A DNA stretch of 64,000 bases, taken from NCBI RefSeq assembly GCF_002863585.1, contig NZ_PGUY01000063.1:1-64000 (forward strand), given 5' to 3'. The position numbers were made by a program, and so were the translations under genes. The notes beneath the pieces are model-generated. The model was not told where the DNA came from. It made no database searches and saw only the letters and a program-made list of their open reading frames with translations. The stretch comes from Peribacillus deserti. Lineage in GTDB: Bacteria > Bacillota > Bacilli > Bacillales > DSM-1321. Shown here piece by piece: positions 27,129 through 36,263 of this stretch. The stretch's first letter is position 1. Each line of letters begins with the position of its first letter.

Positions 27129-27560
27129 ATGAAAAATTATGCAACTCTGTTGGTTAGCTTTGTATGGATATTTATGTTGGCGGGATGTTCCCTTGTAAAC
27201 AATGTAAACAATGAGACATTTTATGATGTCCTAACGCCTGTAAAAGGGGAGAAAGGCTCTTTCAGGACGGAACGGCATATTTCCAAAAAGGACGATGTGA
27301 AAATAGTTCAATCTATATTGCATCAAGCAAAATGGGTGAATGCAAAGGTTCAGATGAATCCGCTGCAAGCCGACTTTATGATGTATACCAACATCAACAG
27401 TACTCATGCTTCAGAGAAAGCGGACAGTTATTACTTATGGAAACAACCTGACAAAGATGTTTTAGAAATTATGTTTACAGACCAAAGTAAATATGTGCAA
27501 CTGCCAAAAAAAGAATCAAAAATTTTGTATCATCTTTTATCTGGAAAAGACCTGGAATAG
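27129..27560 (+). CDS. Lipoprotein (143 aa)
   Basis: ATG after AAGGAGGTGTAGG. Lipobox MLAGC with Cys20. The mature part is a small alpha/beta domain (DDVKIVQSILHQAKWVNAKV). Similar short lipoproteins are frequent in Bacillus; role unknown. Confidence 0.7.
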   Translation: MKNYATLLVSFVWIFMLAGCSLVNNVNNETFYDVLTPVKGEKGSFRTERHISKKDDVKIVQSILHQAKWVNAKVQMNPLQADFMMYTNINSTHASEKADSYYLWKQPDKDVLEIMFTDQSKYVQLPKKESKILYHLLSGKDLE

Positions 27561-27569
27561 GTCTTTTTT
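27545..27569 (+). terminator. Rho-independent terminator
   Basis: AAAAGACCT / AGGTCTTTTTT stem overlapping the stop codon of the lipoprotein gene. Confidence 0.8.
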
Positions 27570-27814
27570 CTTTTTACCTCACAATAGACACTGTATTCAT
27601 CGGGACGGTATTCGTGGTGTATTTTTATTAGCATTATTGTTTCGGTCAATACACTTGGTATTATAGTGGGTTGCCATACATAGGAATTAAATAAAAAGGG
27701 CCTTAAAATCTTCTTGGTTATAAGTACTGGTCAATAGTGCATTGGCAACTGCGGTATTGTATCTCTTGTTTTTATCGTTTTGTAGTAATTACATTGTTTA
27801 CTAAGGAGAGCAAA

Positions 27815-28340
27815 ATGAAAAAGTCTATCAGTTTGGCCCTAATTGTGTTTATATCCATTGGGATAATTATTGTGTTTTGGTTATCAGACTTTGAATTTGG
27901 TAAATACGATAATCTTAGGGAAGCCATTCAAAAAGGAATACCATATCCAGCAATTAAGTTAGTCCACACTGAGGAGTACGATGGTGTAACTATTGTTATG
28001 TACACGGCTAAACCTGAAGAAGAAGAACTCCCTTTCGCTAATTATACTCCACTTGCAATAGCTTTCTTTCGAGGTAATGATGAAGAAGGCTGGAGCAACA
28101 TCGGTCATAATGGATGGACACATTATGAGAACGATAATATGCATGTTTATCATGAATATCTGCAAGAACATGATGAAAAAGGGAATGATAGAGACCAAAT
28201 CTGAGAAAGAAGTAACTTATGAAGAAGCTAAATTTATTAAGCATCAAGGTATGAATTATTACCTACAAATAGATCGGGAAACAATTGTTGTTAGAGGATT
28301 AAATAAGAATGGAGAAGTAATAGATATACAAGGTGGATAA
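27815..28340 (+). pseudogene. Membrane-anchored hypothetical protein, frameshifted
   Basis: ATG 27815 after AAGGAG. One N-terminal span (ISLALIVFISIGIIIVFW), then an extracytoplasmic domain. The first frame stops at 28204 after HDEKGNDRDQI; the next frame continues MIETKSEKEVTYEEAKFIKH to 28340. The shift lies at AAAAAGGG (28176-28183), so one base is gained or lost. Without the shift the product would be about 175 residues. Confidence 0.65.
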
Positions 28341-28365
28341 TATTGCATGTCAGCCATATAACATA

Positions 28366-28394
28366 AACCCCTGCCGATTGGAGGGGTTATTTTT
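28366..28394 (+). terminator. Rho-independent terminator
   Basis: AACCCCT / AGGGGTT stem and a T-rich tail, 25 bases after 28340. Confidence 0.75.
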
Positions 28395-28444
28395 ATGCAC
28401 TTGCCGCAAGATCCTCTTAGCCATCAGGTTATTTTTCAAGCATT

Positions 28445-28606
28445 TCAATGTGAAAAATTAATGATGCTGTCAAAGATATTTGCTAGGTTGTACTGGACTC
28501 CTTCCAGGTTACTATTAACCTCCTTAAGTTCGATTCCGATAAAAAGGAGAAAGGCAAGGAGCAGGACAGCGAAAACATACAAGCTGATAACATGATTCTT
28601 TTTCAC
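28445..28606 (-). CDS. Small membrane protein (53 aa)
   Basis: GTG 28606 is preferred because GGGGGATA precedes it. Basic start, one long hydrophobic span (LYVFAVLLLAFLLFIGI), then a polar helix EVNSNLEGVQYNLANIF. Unassigned. Confidence 0.5.
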   Translation of the reverse strand: MKKNHVISLYVFAVLLLAFLLFIGIELKEVNSNLEGVQYNLANIFDSIINFSH

Positions 28607-28839
28607 GGTTATCCCCCATCTGTTTCTTTTTATCATGTTTATGTTGATCTTTATTTTAGCATTCTTAAATTACTTCAAAACAGTAAAGCTGGCCCGTCAA
28701 TGCATAGCTAAAGATTAAAGGTGTATTAGTCAAAGGATCTTATTGAAACGTTGAAACGTCTAAGGATTTCTTTAAAGAATTCCAACCGTTCCCACTGGGC
28801 GAAAATGGACTACATTGTTATGATAATCTTGGTGATTAT

Positions 28840-29673
28840 ATGATTGATAAACCATTGAAACCAATGTTATTGCATAAATCAGAAACTCCGCCTGAAGGAG
28901 ATTATATACATCAACTTAAATTTGACGGGTTCCGCTGCATTTTTTCATCGTCGAATCATCAAGTCAGGCTTTTCACACGCCATCAGAATGAATGCACATC
29001 ACAATTCCCCGATATGCAGATTCGTTTCCCTAGAGATGTTGTCCTTGATGGAGAAATGATTGTCTTAGATCAAGGAAAGCCGTGCTGGGAGTCGGTGATG
29101 AAGAGATTTCAAGCTAGGAAGTCTGTGGAACTCGTATCAAGGGAGCTGCCAGCCCATTTCGTTGCTTTTGACATTCTCAAGATAGATGGGAAGGACATTA
29201 CAAAGAAGCCGTTAGAGGAGAGACTGGCTATACTTGAACAAGTTGTAGAAGATAGTCAAGTAATCTCTAAAGCAAAGAATTTTGATGACGGGTTACAACT
29301 TTTCCATGCTGTTAAAGAGATGGGTCTAGAAGGCATAGTGTCAAAGCGGAAAGGCAGTGTTTACAACCTGAATACCAGAAGTCAGGATTGGATCAAAGTG
29401 AAAAATTATAGGCAGGAAACAGTACAGATTGCTGGGCTTCGGAAAGACAATTTCGGATGGTCCATAATTAAGGATGGAAAATATGTTGGCGTGTGTGAGT
29501 TCGTGCCTCCAAATGAACGGAAAGCATTTTGGAAAATAGCGCAGCAGATCGTGAAGGAAGAAGATTCTAGCTGGATACACTTGGAGCCCCTGATCAGATG
29601 TAAAGTAAAGTTTCAGGATTATACCAAAGCGGGGTTAATGAGGTCTCCGAGCTTTGTTGAATTTGTATTATAG
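28840..29673 (+). CDS. ATP-dependent DNA ligase (277 aa)
   Basis: Nucleotidyltransferase motif I is LKFDGFRC with the adenylated Lys27; motif III-like VAFDILKIDG, motif IV EGIVSKR and motif V DWIKVKN are all present, followed by a short OB-fold. The size fits minimal ATP ligases such as B. subtilis YoqV from the SP-beta prophage or the ligase part of LigD, not the NAD ligase LigA. It seals nicks in DNA. No Ku gene adjoins it, so a prophage or repair origin is likely. The upstream ribosome binding site is weak. Confidence 0.85.
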   Translation: MIDKPLKPMLLHKSETPPEGDYIHQLKFDGFRCIFSSSNHQVRLFTRHQNECTSQFPDMQIRFPRDVVLDGEMIVLDQGKPCWESVMKRFQARKSVELVSRELPAHFVAFDILKIDGKDITKKPLEERLAILEQVVEDSQVISKAKNFDDGLQLFHAVKEMGLEGIVSKRKGSVYNLNTRSQDWIKVKNYRQETVQIAGLRKDNFGWSIIKDGKYVGVCEFVPPNERKAFWKIAQQIVKEEDSSWIHLEPLIRCKVKFQDYTKAGLMRSPSFVEFVL

Positions 29674-29681
29674 TAGTAAAA

Positions 29682-29711
29682 AAAACAAGCAGTTAACCTG
29701 CTTGTTTTTCT
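29682..29711. terminator. Bidirectional terminator between ligase and arsR operon
   Basis: AACAAGCAG / CTGCTTGTT stem with flanking A- and T-runs; serves the ligase gene and the converging small gene. Confidence 0.8.
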
Positions 29712-29902
29712 TTTAAATCCTCATATGCCTCTAGAAAGCTTTTCTAGGTATCTTTTCCATATAGTTCTTTGTTATTTTTAAAGAAAATCTGCATGGTCAA
29801 ATCTTTAGCTTGGGCTAGGCAACAAGAGCGTGATGCCCAAACGAGTTTTATATAGGACAAAAAATATTCCTTTTTTAGTGCTCCCCCATGATTTACTGTC
29901 AT
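29693..29902 (-). pseudogene. Small conserved gene downstream of arsR, with an amber stop
   Basis: Begins at ATG 29902 after AGGAGG and reads TVNHGGALKKEYFLSYIKLV then WASRSCCLAQAKDLTMQIFF, is interrupted by TAG at 29744-29746 (GKDT*KSFLEAYEDLKEK), and ends at 29693. The interrupted codon is probably a former TGG. It has a Cys pair (RSCC). An ArsR-type operator lies between it and arsR, so it belongs to the arsenic-controlled unit. Function unknown. Confidence 0.5.
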
Positions 29903-29918
29903 ATAGAGTCCTCCTTAA

Positions 29919-29934
29919 ATCAAAAATAATTGAT
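29919..29934. promoter_or_regulatory. ArsR-type operator 1
   Basis: ATCAA-N6-TTGAT palindrome between arsR and the small downstream gene. Confidence 0.6.
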
Positions 29935-29950
29935 TTTAAACTCAAAAAGA

Positions 29951-30277
29951 TTAGGAACAAGATGGCTTAAACACACAACAAAGCTCATGAGAAAGCAGAT
30001 GATTGATCTCATCTTGGTTTATCTGATAGTAACTCCAGGTTCCCCTGGTTTCTTTTGAGATGATATTGGCATCAAGCAATATCTTTAAGTGATATGATAA
30101 TTTGGACTGTGTCATATCCATAAGCGGGGTGAGATCACAGACGCACATTTCTCCTTTTTGAGTCAGGATATTCATGATTTGAAGGCGCTTTTTATCTGCC
30201 AGAGCTTTGAATTTTGCTTCGTATTTATTAAGGAATTCATCCATGGATATGTCTTGGAGCGGGACTTCAATATTCAT
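29951..30277 (-). CDS. arsR: ArsR family transcriptional repressor (108 aa)
   Basis: Winged-helix fold with KALADKKRLQIMNIL, the metalloid-sensing ECCVC-like segment MCVCDL at the start of the recognition region, and TQSKLSYHLKIL as recognition helix. More cysteines at the C-terminus (ELCCVFKPSC) may also bind As(III). Divergent from the arsN-like gene. Four identical-type palindromes flank and precede the gene, pointing to autoregulation and joint control of both directions. Confidence 0.85.
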   Translation of the reverse strand: MNIEVPLQDISMDEFLNKYEAKFKALADKKRLQIMNILTQKGEMCVCDLTPLMDMTQSKLSYHLKILLDANIISKETRGTWSYYQINQDEINHLLSHELCCVFKPSCS

Positions 30278-30296
30278 TTCATTTCACCTTTTCTTA

Positions 30297-30312
30297 ATCA
30301 AATCTTCTTGAT
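30297..30312. promoter_or_regulatory. ArsR-type operator 2
   Basis: ATCAAATCTTCTTGAT, 20 bases upstream of the arsR start, same 5-6-5 layout as the other three sites. Confidence 0.65.
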
Positions 30313-30383
30313 GTATTCATACTATACCGATATTTATTATTCAGTCAATCTTTTATGTATCCAGAGTTCGTTCTTGAAGATAA

Positions 30384-30399
30384 ATCAATTTTTTTTGAT
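30384..30399. promoter_or_regulatory. ArsR-type operator 3
   Basis: ATCAATTTTTTTTGAT, in the divergent promoter region. Confidence 0.65.
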
Positions 30400-30445
30400 A
30401 TAAATGTTGCAGTTGGAAAGTACTACTAATATACTTGTGTCATAA

Positions 30446-30461
30446 ATCAAAAAAAATTGAT
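30446..30461. promoter_or_regulatory. ArsR-type operator 4
   Basis: ATCAAAAAAAATTGAT, the most extended palindrome (CATAAATC ... GATTTATG), 118 bases upstream of the arsN-like gene. Confidence 0.7.
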
Positions 30462-30578
30462 TTATGGAGGTGAATCATTCACTCCTTAATAATTTAAAGA
30501 CAATCTTGTTGCGAAGAAGTATACATATCTCAGTAATATTGGTGGTTTAGAGTTGTTGTGACCAGGGAGGCCCTCGAA

Positions 30579-31076
30579 ATGAACGATATTAGGATTCGAA
30601 ATGCTAATCGTAGAGATCTAGATCAAATCATGACAATCTACAACGAAGGAATTGTTGACCGAATTGCAACATTAGAGACGGAAGAAAAGGATCAGCAATA
30701 TATGCTGGATTGGTTTGATAAACATGGGGATCGTTACAAAGCGATAGTAGCAGAAATGGAAGATGTTGTAGTGGGATGGGCGAGTTTAAACATATACAAT
30801 GCCCGTATTGCCTATAACGGCGTAGCTGACCTCTCCGTTTATATCCAGAGAGAATACCGAGGAAAAGGCATTGGCGGAAAATTGATAAGTGCGATTGAAG
30901 TACTGGCAAAAGAAAAGGCATTTCACAAAATCGTTCTTTCTACATTCCCGTTTAACGAGTTAGGGCAGAGTCTGTACAAGAAAATGGGATTTCGAATTGT
31001 AGGAGTATATAAAAATCAAGGATTGTTAGATGGATCTTTTGTTGATGTGATGGCGATGGAAAAATTATTAATATAG
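30579..31076 (+). CDS. arsN: GNAT N-acetyltransferase, ArsN/phosphinothricin type (165 aa)
   Basis: ATG 30579 follows GGGAGG. The fold is GNAT: acetyl-CoA loop YRGKGIGGKL near residue 95 and the RNANRRDLDQIMTIYNEGI opening of the phosphinothricin acetyltransferase group. In arsenic loci these enzymes (ArsN1) acetylate arsinothricin, an arsenic-containing glutamine synthetase inhibitor. The position between ArsR operators and an ArsO-like gene supports this reading, while herbicide-type substrates cannot be excluded. Confidence 0.75.
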   Translation: MNDIRIRNANRRDLDQIMTIYNEGIVDRIATLETEEKDQQYMLDWFDKHGDRYKAIVAEMEDVVVGWASLNIYNARIAYNGVADLSVYIQREYRGKGIGGKLISAIEVLAKEKAFHKIVLSTFPFNELGQSLYKKMGFRIVGVYKNQGLLDGSFVDVMAMEKLLI

Positions 31077-31088
31077 GAGGTATGGAAC

Positions 31089-32450
31089 ATGGATCAAATA
31101 AAAAAACAAACACTACCAGTGGCAATTATCGGGGGTGGGCCTGTCGGGCTCGCCGCAGCAGCTCAATTAATTAAGAAGGGCGAGCCATTTATCTTGTTTG
31201 AAGCAGGAAGCAGTGTCGGTTCAAGCATTCTTGAGTGGGGGCACGTCCGAATGTTTTCACCTTGGCAGTACAATATAGACAAAGCGGCAAAGGAGTTACT
31301 TGAGAAGTCAGGCTGGACTTCTCCGAAAGAACAGGAACTTCCAACAGGCCGCGAACTGGTAGAAAACTACCTTGTTCCGCTAAACAACCTGCCAGAAATA
31401 AAAGAGAACATCTTGTTAAATGCAAAAGTGGTGGGAGTTGCTAAAAAGGGACTCGATAAGCTGAAAACAGCCCAAAGGGATCATGCTCCCTTCCAATTGT
31501 ATGTAGAAAAGGACGGAGACACAAAGGTATTTGAGGCAAAGGCGGTCATTGATTCTTCAGGAACATGGACAAATCCAAATCCCATCCTCTCTAACGGTAT
31601 TTGGACAAAAGCAGAAAAGACATTGAAACATCGGATTTTCTATGGAATTCCGAACGTACAGGAACTTGAAGAGCGATATAAGAATAAAACCGTAATGGTG
31701 ATTGGAAGCGGCCATTCTGCCATCAATGCCCTACTTGAATTAGCAGCGTTGAAAGCAAAATTCCAAGATACGGGCATTCACTGGGTTCTTCGAAAGAACA
31801 GGGTGCAGGATGTCTATGGAGGCCAGGAAAGAGACGGATTGCCAGCCCGCGGGGAACTCGGCATCAACATACAAAGATTAGTCGAATCGAAACAAATTAC
31901 TGTTCATACGCCATTTTATATAAGCAGTGTAAAGGAATTGAATGGCACCATTATGGTAACAGGAGAGTCAGGAAACGAAGAAGTTTCAGTAGAGGGAATC
32001 GATGAAATCGTCGTCAGTACTGGGTTTAGGCCAGACGTAACCTTCCTGAATGAAATTAGGCTGGATATGGATTCTGCTGTTGAGAGCGTGGAGGCTCTTG
32101 CGCCGCTAATCGATCCCAATATCCATAGCTGTGGGACTGTCAGACCTCACGGGGAAGCAGAACTGCGTCAGCCTGAGAAGGATTTTTATATCGTCGGGAT
32201 GAAAAGCTACGGGCGGGCGCCGACTTTCTTACTCGCAACAGGATATGAACAGGTTCGATCCGTGGTCGCTTATTTGACAGGGGACCTGGAAGCGGCAAAA
32301 GAAGTTCAATTGGAGCTTCCTGAAACAGGAGTTTGCAGCACGAATATAGTGACTAGTTGCTGTACTTCAGAAAATCCTGTACAGGAAACAAGTTCTTGTT
32401 GCAGTGTTCCAGTCAGGCTTGAGATCAAAAGTTCTTCTTGCTGCGGGTAA
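31089..32450 (+). CDS. arsO: ArsO-like flavoprotein with Cys-Cys-rich tail (453 aa)
   Basis: Two nucleotide-binding motifs: FAD site VAIIGGGPVGLAAAAQLIKK at the N-terminus and NAD(P) site VMVIGSGHSAINALL near residue 200, plus VVSTGFRPD and the C-terminal GMKSYGRAPTFLLATGYEQ. This is the layout of FAD-dependent oxidoreductases found in ars operons (ArsO type). The last 40 residues carry three Cys-Cys pairs (TSCCTS, SSCCSV, SSCCG) that look like a soft-metal or arsenite-binding tail. GGAGG precedes the ATG; the gene is 12 bases after arsN. Confidence 0.75.
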   Translation: MDQIKKQTLPVAIIGGGPVGLAAAAQLIKKGEPFILFEAGSSVGSSILEWGHVRMFSPWQYNIDKAAKELLEKSGWTSPKEQELPTGRELVENYLVPLNNLPEIKENILLNAKVVGVAKKGLDKLKTAQRDHAPFQLYVEKDGDTKVFEAKAVIDSSGTWTNPNPILSNGIWTKAEKTLKHRIFYGIPNVQELEERYKNKTVMVIGSGHSAINALLELAALKAKFQDTGIHWVLRKNRVQDVYGGQERDGLPARGELGINIQRLVESKQITVHTPFYISSVKELNGTIMVTGESGNEEVSVEGIDEIVVSTGFRPDVTFLNEIRLDMDSAVESVEALAPLIDPNIHSCGTVRPHGEAELRQPEKDFYIVGMKSYGRAPTFLLATGYEQVRSVVAYLTGDLEAAKEVQLELPETGVCSTNIVTSCCTSENPVQETSSCCSVPVRLEIKSSSCCG

Positions 32451-32559
32451 ATACAAATTTAGACTAGTATGAAAAGAACAGACTGGTCTTTTCCATTCAA
32501 AATGTGGAATAACGAATAGAAATCAAGTGCAGCAGAGTATCAGTGTTTCTACAAACATA

Positions 32560-32583
32560 AAAAGCCGCTGATGCGGCTTTTTT
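32560..32583 (+). terminator. Rho-independent terminator of the arsN-arsO unit
   Basis: AAAGCCGC / GCGGCTTTTTT stem, 4-base loop. Confidence 0.85.
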
Positions 32584-32603
32584 GTCTAACGACTGTGACG
32601 GTA

Positions 32604-33638
32604 TTATTCGGTAGGGTTTATTTTAGCTTTTCTGTTCGCTATAAATATTTGAATGTTAATCAAGGCGGTTACTGCTATACCCATCCAAAGACAATACTCC
32701 AGTAGACTCATACCAATTGATTCGCTTGCAGACCAAATGTTATTTATGATTAATGGGCCCCATATGACCAAAGCTCCCAACGCTATCAATGAAAAAAAGA
32801 ATTGCTTGATGAACTTCATGGGGATACCAATTAAACCCATGAAAGATGTGAGAATTGCTAAAGCTACACGACCTCCATCCAATACGGGAATGGGGACTAA
32901 ATTAAGCAGTCCTAATAGTAAACTTATTACTGCAAAGCCTAACCAGAATTCCTGAGCAATCTCAGCCATTGAAATATAGTTTCCAATGGAGTTTTCTAAA
33001 TCCCTTTCTGGTGTAACGATATCTGAAAATTTTAAGTCTGTAATTATGTGATAAAAATTGGGGAATACAGCAATAAACTTGTTAAGGGTTAATTTAAGGG
33101 ATTCAAAGATTGGCCGCCCTGTTTGTACAAGATAAAAGCTAAATGCTATGAAATAACAAATAAAGTTAATAAGTATTCCAGCAAGGTAAAAGATGCATTT
33201 TTTATATAGGGATAATTTTTCTTCGGCATCTCGATTCACTTTTACATACCCCATGGTTGGAAGAGCCTTAAATTGATAAAAAGTGCCACCATGTTTGAAG
33301 TTAAATAACATTGGGCCGATACCGATTGAAAAATCCGTGACGGGCACTTTAAAAGCTCTTGCGGAAAGATAGTGCCCCAGTTCGTGTAGAGTTATTACTA
33401 AAAAAAGAATTAACATAAACTTTGCTACTAACAAGACAGTTTGTAATGTAAGAGGCGGAGAATTGCTTAAATAGTTCGCGAATGCACCTATTAAAATCCC
33501 TGTTAGCGCATATTTGAAAACTTTATCCACGCCATCCTTCTTTCCTTTCCCGATGATCTGTTTAACCATTAAAACAGCACCCATTATAATAAAAATAATT
33601 GAAACTAATGAAACTGCGAGTACAAAATAGGAATACAC
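32604..33638 (-). CDS. M50 family site-2 type metalloprotease (344 aa)
   Basis: About six to eight membrane spans. Zinc motif HELGHYLSAR (HExxH) near residue 85 and the second ligand region NLVPIPVLDGGRVAL (LDG) near residue 250, the two signatures of intramembrane S2P proteases. Such enzymes cut membrane-bound substrates such as anti-sigma factors. No sigma factor gene is adjacent. It separates the two arsenic units and is oriented against both, so it is probably functionally unrelated to them. Confidence 0.8.
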   Translation of the reverse strand: MYSYFVLAVSLVSIIFIIMGAVLMVKQIIGKGKKDGVDKVFKYALTGILIGAFANYLSNSPPLTLQTVLLVAKFMLILFLVITLHELGHYLSARAFKVPVTDFSIGIGPMLFNFKHGGTFYQFKALPTMGYVKVNRDAEEKLSLYKKCIFYLAGILINFICYFIAFSFYLVQTGRPIFESLKLTLNKFIAVFPNFYHIITDLKFSDIVTPERDLENSIGNYISMAEIAQEFWLGFAVISLLLGLLNLVPIPVLDGGRVALAILTSFMGLIGIPMKFIKQFFFSLIALGALVIWGPLIINNIWSASESIGMSLLEYCLWMGIAVTALINIQIFIANRKAKINPTE

Positions 33639-33913
33639 AATGACACCCCCTTATTAACTATTACAAAATATATGTACAAGTAGTAAAAAAATCCCATCAG
33701 GTAAGAAAATAATGTACTTCACAGTTACACACATTACTGCAAATGTTATTTCCTTTGTAAAGCTAGTGTAAATTTTAAATGGACGGAGATAATAATGGTT
33801 GCATATATAAGAGTTTGCTTATACAATGGGTTTCGAACTTGGTAAAGTTCATTTTATTTCAAATAGATTATAAGTATATAACTATGTACTAATTTAGAAT
33901 TTGGAGGTATTTG
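33639..33913. promoter_or_regulatory. Upstream region of the second arsR operon
   Basis: AT-rich spacer. It lacks the ATCAA-N6-TTGAT palindrome of the first arsR, so the two repressors probably read different operators. A run ATAAGTATATAACTATGTACTAA just before the ribosome binding site may contain the -10 element and operator. Confidence 0.35.
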
Positions 33914-34261
33914 ATGCAAACCGATCAAGTTTTAGACATAGAAACGGCTGCTAACCTTCTGAAGGTGCTCGGCGATAAGACTCGTCTAACCATGGTGAAA
34001 ATCATGTCTGAGCATGAATGCTGTGTGTGTGAATTTGTGGATCTGTTTGACATGACCCAGCCAGCGATAAGCCAGCATTTACGAAAACTGAAAGACAGCG
34101 GATTGGTGAAAGAAACCAGAAGAGGACATTGGATTTTTTATTCATTGAACCCTAATTCTCCGTATTACACATTTGTACAACACGTTATCTCTGACTTACC
34201 TAGTCAACGATATAAAGTAGAAGAACTAGAAACACAGGGGAAAAGAATCTGCTGTGACTAA
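33914..34261 (+). CDS. arsR: ArsR family repressor of the arsRBC operon (115 aa)
   Basis: ATG 33914 after TTTGGAGG. LGDKTRLTMVKIM, the As(III)-binding ECCVCEF motif and the recognition helix TQPAISQHLRKL are intact; it ends RICCD. First gene of arsR-arsB-arsC. It differs clearly from the ArsR at 29951, so the locus has two distinct sensors. Confidence 0.9.
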   Translation: MQTDQVLDIETAANLLKVLGDKTRLTMVKIMSEHECCVCEFVDLFDMTQPAISQHLRKLKDSGLVKETRRGHWIFYSLNPNSPYYTFVQHVISDLPSQRYKVEELETQGKRICCD

Positions 34262-34279
34262 CGGGGAGGAATACATCAA

Positions 34280-35578
34280 GTGAGTTCGGTTGTTTTAGCA
34301 AGTATTATTTTCTTGCTCACGCTGACATTAGTCATCTGGCAGCCCAGGAATTTATCCATCGGGTGGTCAGCCTGCGGTGGTGCCATACTTGCACTTTTAG
34401 TTGGAGTTGTAGACTTCAATGACGTAATCGACGTAACACAAATTGTGTGGAACGCAACTTTAGCGTTTATTGCTATTATTATCATTTCATTAATTCTAGA
34501 TGAAATTGGTTTCTTTGAATGGGCTGCCCTTCATATGGCACGGGCCGCTAAAGGAAACGGAATCAAGATGTTCGTGTATGTAAGTATTTTGGGTGCCCTC
34601 GTTGCCGCATTCTTTGCAAATGACGGAGCTGCACTGATTTTAACACCTATCGTTTTGGCAATGGTTCGTAACTTGAAGTTGGAAGACAAGATGATCTTTC
34701 CATTCATCATTGCCAGCGGTTTTATTGCAGATACCACATCACTGCCTCTTGTGGTAAGTAATCTCGTGAACATTGTGTCTGCCGATTTCTTTGGAATTGG
34801 ATTCGCGGAATTTGCATCCCGTATGATTGTTCCGAATCTTTTCTCCTTAGCGGCAAGCATCCTGGTTTTATATCTGTATTTCCGAAAAAGCATTCCGAAG
34901 AATTATGATATAGCCCAGTTGAAGAAGCCATCGGATGCGATTAAAGATCTGAAGATGTTTAAATTATCATGGCTGGTACTAGCGATACTATTAGCTGGAT
35001 ACTTTATCAGCGAATTCTTACACATCCCTGTATCATTCATTGCAGGAATTGTCGCCATTTTCTTCTTATTAATGGCTAGACGAAGCAAGGCCGTCAACAC
35101 TGGAGCCGTAGTAAAAGGAGCTCCATGGGCTATCGTATTCTTCTCGATCGGCATGTATGTGGTGGTTTATGGATTAAGAAATGCTGGATTGACTGGAGTG
35201 CTTGCGGATGTCATTCAGGCTGCGGCTAACCAGGGATTATTTATCGGAACCATTTCGATGGGATTCATTGCGGCCATTCTTTCATCCATCATGAATAACA
35301 TGCCGACCGTCATGATTGATGCTCTTGCAATTGCCGACACACATACGGCTGGTGTCATCAAAGAAGGACTGGTTTACGCAAACGTCATTGGTTCTGATTT
35401 AGGGCCGAAAATTACCCCGATTGGTTCTCTCGCTACCCTGTTGTGGCTTCATGTATTGTCACAAAAAGGAGTCAAAATTTCATGGGAAACGTATTTCAAA
35501 ACAGGAATCATCCTGACCATTCCTACTCTTTTCATTACACTGGTAGGTCTCTACTTATGGCTGGTTATCATTCATTAA
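34280..35578 (+). CDS. arsB: ArsB-type arsenite efflux permease (432 aa)
   Basis: GTG start after GGGGAGGAATACATCAA. About eleven to twelve membrane spans. Family segments include [18 protein letters not shown] and [17 protein letters not shown]. It exports arsenite and antimonite, driven by the membrane potential. Sits 18 bases after arsR. Confidence 0.9.
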   Translation: MSSVVLASIIFLLTLTLVIWQPRNLSIGWSACGGAILALLVGVVDFNDVIDVTQIVWNATLAFIAIIIISLILDEIGFFEWAALHMARAAKGNGIKMFVYVSILGALVAAFFANDGAALILTPIVLAMVRNLKLEDKMIFPFIIASGFIADTTSLPLVVSNLVNIVSADFFGIGFAEFASRMIVPNLFSLAASILVLYLYFRKSIPKNYDIAQLKKPSDAIKDLKMFKLSWLVLAILLAGYFISEFLHIPVSFIAGIVAIFFLLMARRSKAVNTGAVVKGAPWAIVFFSIGMYVVVYGLRNAGLTGVLADVIQAAANQGLFIGTISMGFIAAILSSIMNNMPTVMIDALAIADTHTAGVIKEGLVYANVIGSDLGPKITPIGSLATLLWLHVLSQKGVKISWETYFKTGIILTIPTLFITLVGLYLWLVIIH

Positions 35579-35607
35579 CATAATTACACAAAAAGGAGCA
35601 ATTCATC

Positions 35608-36030
35608 ATGTCAAAAAAAACAATTTACTTCTTATGTACAGGTAACTCTTGCCGAAGCCAGATGGCGGAAGGTTGGGCAAAAAAACATTTAAATAACGAT
35701 GAATGGGAAGTGAAAAGTGCTGGACTTGAAGCACACGGGCTAAACCCTAACGCTGTGAAAGCTATGAAAGAAGCGGGAATTGATATTTCTAACCAGACAT
35801 CAGATGTCATTGATCCAGAGATTTTAAATAATGCTGATTTAGTTGTGACGCTTTGCGGTCATGCAGCCGATCACTGTCCTGTGACTCCGCCACATGTGAA
35901 ACGCGAACACTGGGGATTTGATGACCCTGCAAAAGCAGAAGGAACAGAAGAAGAGAAATGGGCATTCTTCCAGCGTGTCCGCGATGAAATTGGTGGCCGT
36001 ATCAAAAAATTTGCTGAAACTGGCGAATAA
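35608..36030 (+). CDS. arsC: Thioredoxin-coupled arsenate reductase (140 aa)
   Basis: The low-molecular-weight phosphatase-like loop [14 protein letters not shown] (Cys10, Cys15) plus the relay cysteines in [10 protein letters not shown] make this the thioredoxin-linked ArsC of Bacillus and Staphylococcus. It reduces arsenate to arsenite for export by ArsB. AAAGGAG lies upstream; last gene of the operon. Confidence 0.95.
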   Translation: MSKKTIYFLCTGNSCRSQMAEGWAKKHLNNDEWEVKSAGLEAHGLNPNAVKAMKEAGIDISNQTSDVIDPEILNNADLVVTLCGHAADHCPVTPPHVKREHWGFDDPAKAEGTEEEKWAFFQRVRDEIGGRIKKFAETGE

Positions 36031-36041
36031 AAGTATCTAGG

Positions 36042-36072
36042 GTCAGGGGGAAACTAATCCCTGACTTTTTTT
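36042..36072 (+). terminator. Terminator of the arsRBC operon
   Basis: GTCAGGG / CCCTGAC stem and T7 tail. Confidence 0.85.
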
Positions 36073-36100
36073 ATAATTACACTATAATAGAGCAATCCAT

Positions 36101-36241
36101 ATGAAAAATTACCATGAATTAATTCCAGGGCGAATTTATATTGGTGTAGCCGATAACATACAGAAAGCTCTTCAAAAAGAAAAAATCGTTTATTTGGTGA
36201 AACATACCAATTTAGGAAAGTATCGTATTATGATAGATTGA
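36101..36241 (+). pseudogene. N-terminal fragment of a dual-specificity-phosphatase-like protein
   Basis: Reads KNYHELIPGRIYIGVADNIQ then KALQKEKIVYLVKHTN and stops at 46 codons. The E-L-I-P-x-R-I-Y-I-G opening is typical of DSP/Tyr phosphatase-fold proteins in Bacillus, which are about 150 residues. The catalytic part is missing. Confidence 0.45.
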
Positions 36242-36263
36242 AGAGTAGAGAGGGGGAATTTTT

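Noticed and set aside
28840-29673. Ku-LigD end-joining locus
   Set aside because: Only a minimal ligase is present; no ku gene, polymerase or nuclease domain adjoins it.
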